From contig JAPPIK010000061.1 of the NCBI GenBank assembly GCA_028820655.1, positions 1 through 64,000 on the forward strand: a stretch of 64,000 nucleotides of DNA, written 5' to 3'. The notes under the pieces are model-generated. The model worked only from the letters and a program-made list of their open reading frames with translations. It ran no database searches and was not told where the DNA came from. Below are positions 63,612 to 64,000 of the stretch, one piece after another. The stretch comes from Candidatus Poribacteria bacterium (GTDB lineage Bacteria; Poribacteria; WGA-4E; JAJDTR01). The first letter of the stretch is position 1. Each line of letters begins with the position of its first letter. Both the position numbers and the translations under genes were made by a program.

Positions 63612-64000
63612 CTAATCCTTCCAAAGTGACGCGATTCCGTCCTTGATCATGCCTTCAATCCCTACGGCAAGCGAGGTGTGCAGAGAACGCACATTGTGCG
63701 CCCACAGTGAGGGAAAGGAACCAGCCTCGTAACCGCCTTTCACTCCTCGCGCCAGCTCCTCGTCTATGGCGACATAGGTCTTCTCGCCATTTGTGTATGC
63801 AAAGGTCATGGTGTGGTCAAACGGAGCGTTTTCATCGACCCATAACTCGTACTCGCAGAACATCTCGTATTGCAACGTTACGAGGCACCACTCCGTTCCC
63901 AGCATGACGGCGTTAATCTGCAACGGTAACTCCGGTTGCTCACCGTGCTCGATAGTCTTCCTGATGGCTTCAAGTTGATCCGCTCTGTCACGAAAGCCAT
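63612..64000 (-). CDS. ceramidase-like protein, C-terminal part (runs off the window)
   Basis: The last 129 codons of a leftward gene whose start lies beyond the right edge; the frame stays open to 63998. The sequence LPLQINAVMLGTEWCLVTLQ, then CEYELWVDENAPFDHTMTFA and YTNGEKTYVAIDEELARGVKG, resembles the C-terminal half of neutral/alkaline non-lysosomal ceramidase-like proteins (a strand-rich core followed by a conserved YxNGxxxY block). Such genes occur in many copies in the lineages suggested here. The catalytic Ser and zinc site would be in the missing part, so the assignment is provisional. The short TTG start at 63923 is not the true start. Confidence 0.55.
   Translation of the reverse strand, partial: GFRDRADQLEAIRKTIEHGEQPELPLQINAVMLGTEWCLVTLQYEMFCEYELWVDENAPFDHTMTFAYTNGEKTYVAIDEELARGVKGGYEAGSFPSLWAHNVRSLHTSLAVGIEGMIKDGIASLWKD

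Overview
The window is a chromosomal segment of an uncultured bacterium with moderate GC and long intergenic stretches. Its mix of creatininase, M81 peptidase, BKACE, sugar-phosphate isomerase, DUF4091/GH123-like, ceramidase-like and SDR genes, together with REP elements and a RAYT-type transposase, resembles gene content reported for Candidatus Poribacteria and related lineages. That placement is an inference from gene content; no rRNA or marker phylogeny was possible. No CRISPR array and no convincing tRNA or rRNA gene was found.

Layout. 0.4-4.7 kb: mfd behind a DUF3108 exported protein (minus strand). 5.5-9.4 kb: a single-TM protein and a four-gene membrane cluster of unknown function. 9.8-15.8 kb: an Ig-like lipoprotein with its own promoter and terminator, divergent dprA and lgt with good promoters, an acyl-CoA synthetase and a creatininase-family hydrolase. 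15.8-23.7 kb: a sulfur-metabolism block, namely a siroheme sulfite/nitrite reductase fused to a helical domain and a TusA-like domain, and a ThiF/MoeB-type E1-like enzyme. Small toxin-antitoxin-like genes sit between them (RelB/RelE-like pair, DUF2283-like, orphan HicB-like). 23.7-25.6 kb: 1.9 kb without a gene, holding a duplicated promoter module, a short-repeat family, a MITE-like unit and a candidate structured ncRNA with promoter and terminator. 25.6-37.9 kb: a 1460-residue protein with an acidic disordered N-terminus, DUF350, an alcohol dehydrogenase, uvrB, an NtrC-type regulator overlapping a GspG-like pseudopilin and a prepilin peptidase, a nitroreductase and a TPR lipoprotein. 38-55.4 kb: leuB and a run of catabolic enzymes (isomerase, dehydrogenases, BKACE, NHL propeller, Eis-like acetyltransferase, threonine aldolase, GH123-like hydrolase, M81, Ldh, SDR). 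This run is interrupted by a RAYT pseudogene between REP pairs and by an MntA/HepT module whose toxin gene is broken. 55.4-62.1 kb: two tandem paralogous UvrD-type helicases with a DEDDh exonuclease nested inside. 62.2-64 kb: an Rpn-family nuclease, a MITE and the end of a ceramidase-like gene.

The strongest new observation is a MITE family. Two copies (53051-53270 and 63316-63507) have 13-bp perfect terminal inverted repeats starting GTAA and 8-bp target duplications, one perfect. These hallmarks match IS66-family ends. Both copies carry a REP-like core related to the REP pairs around the RAYT pseudogene. That pseudogene was inactivated by an exact 11-bp tandem duplication.
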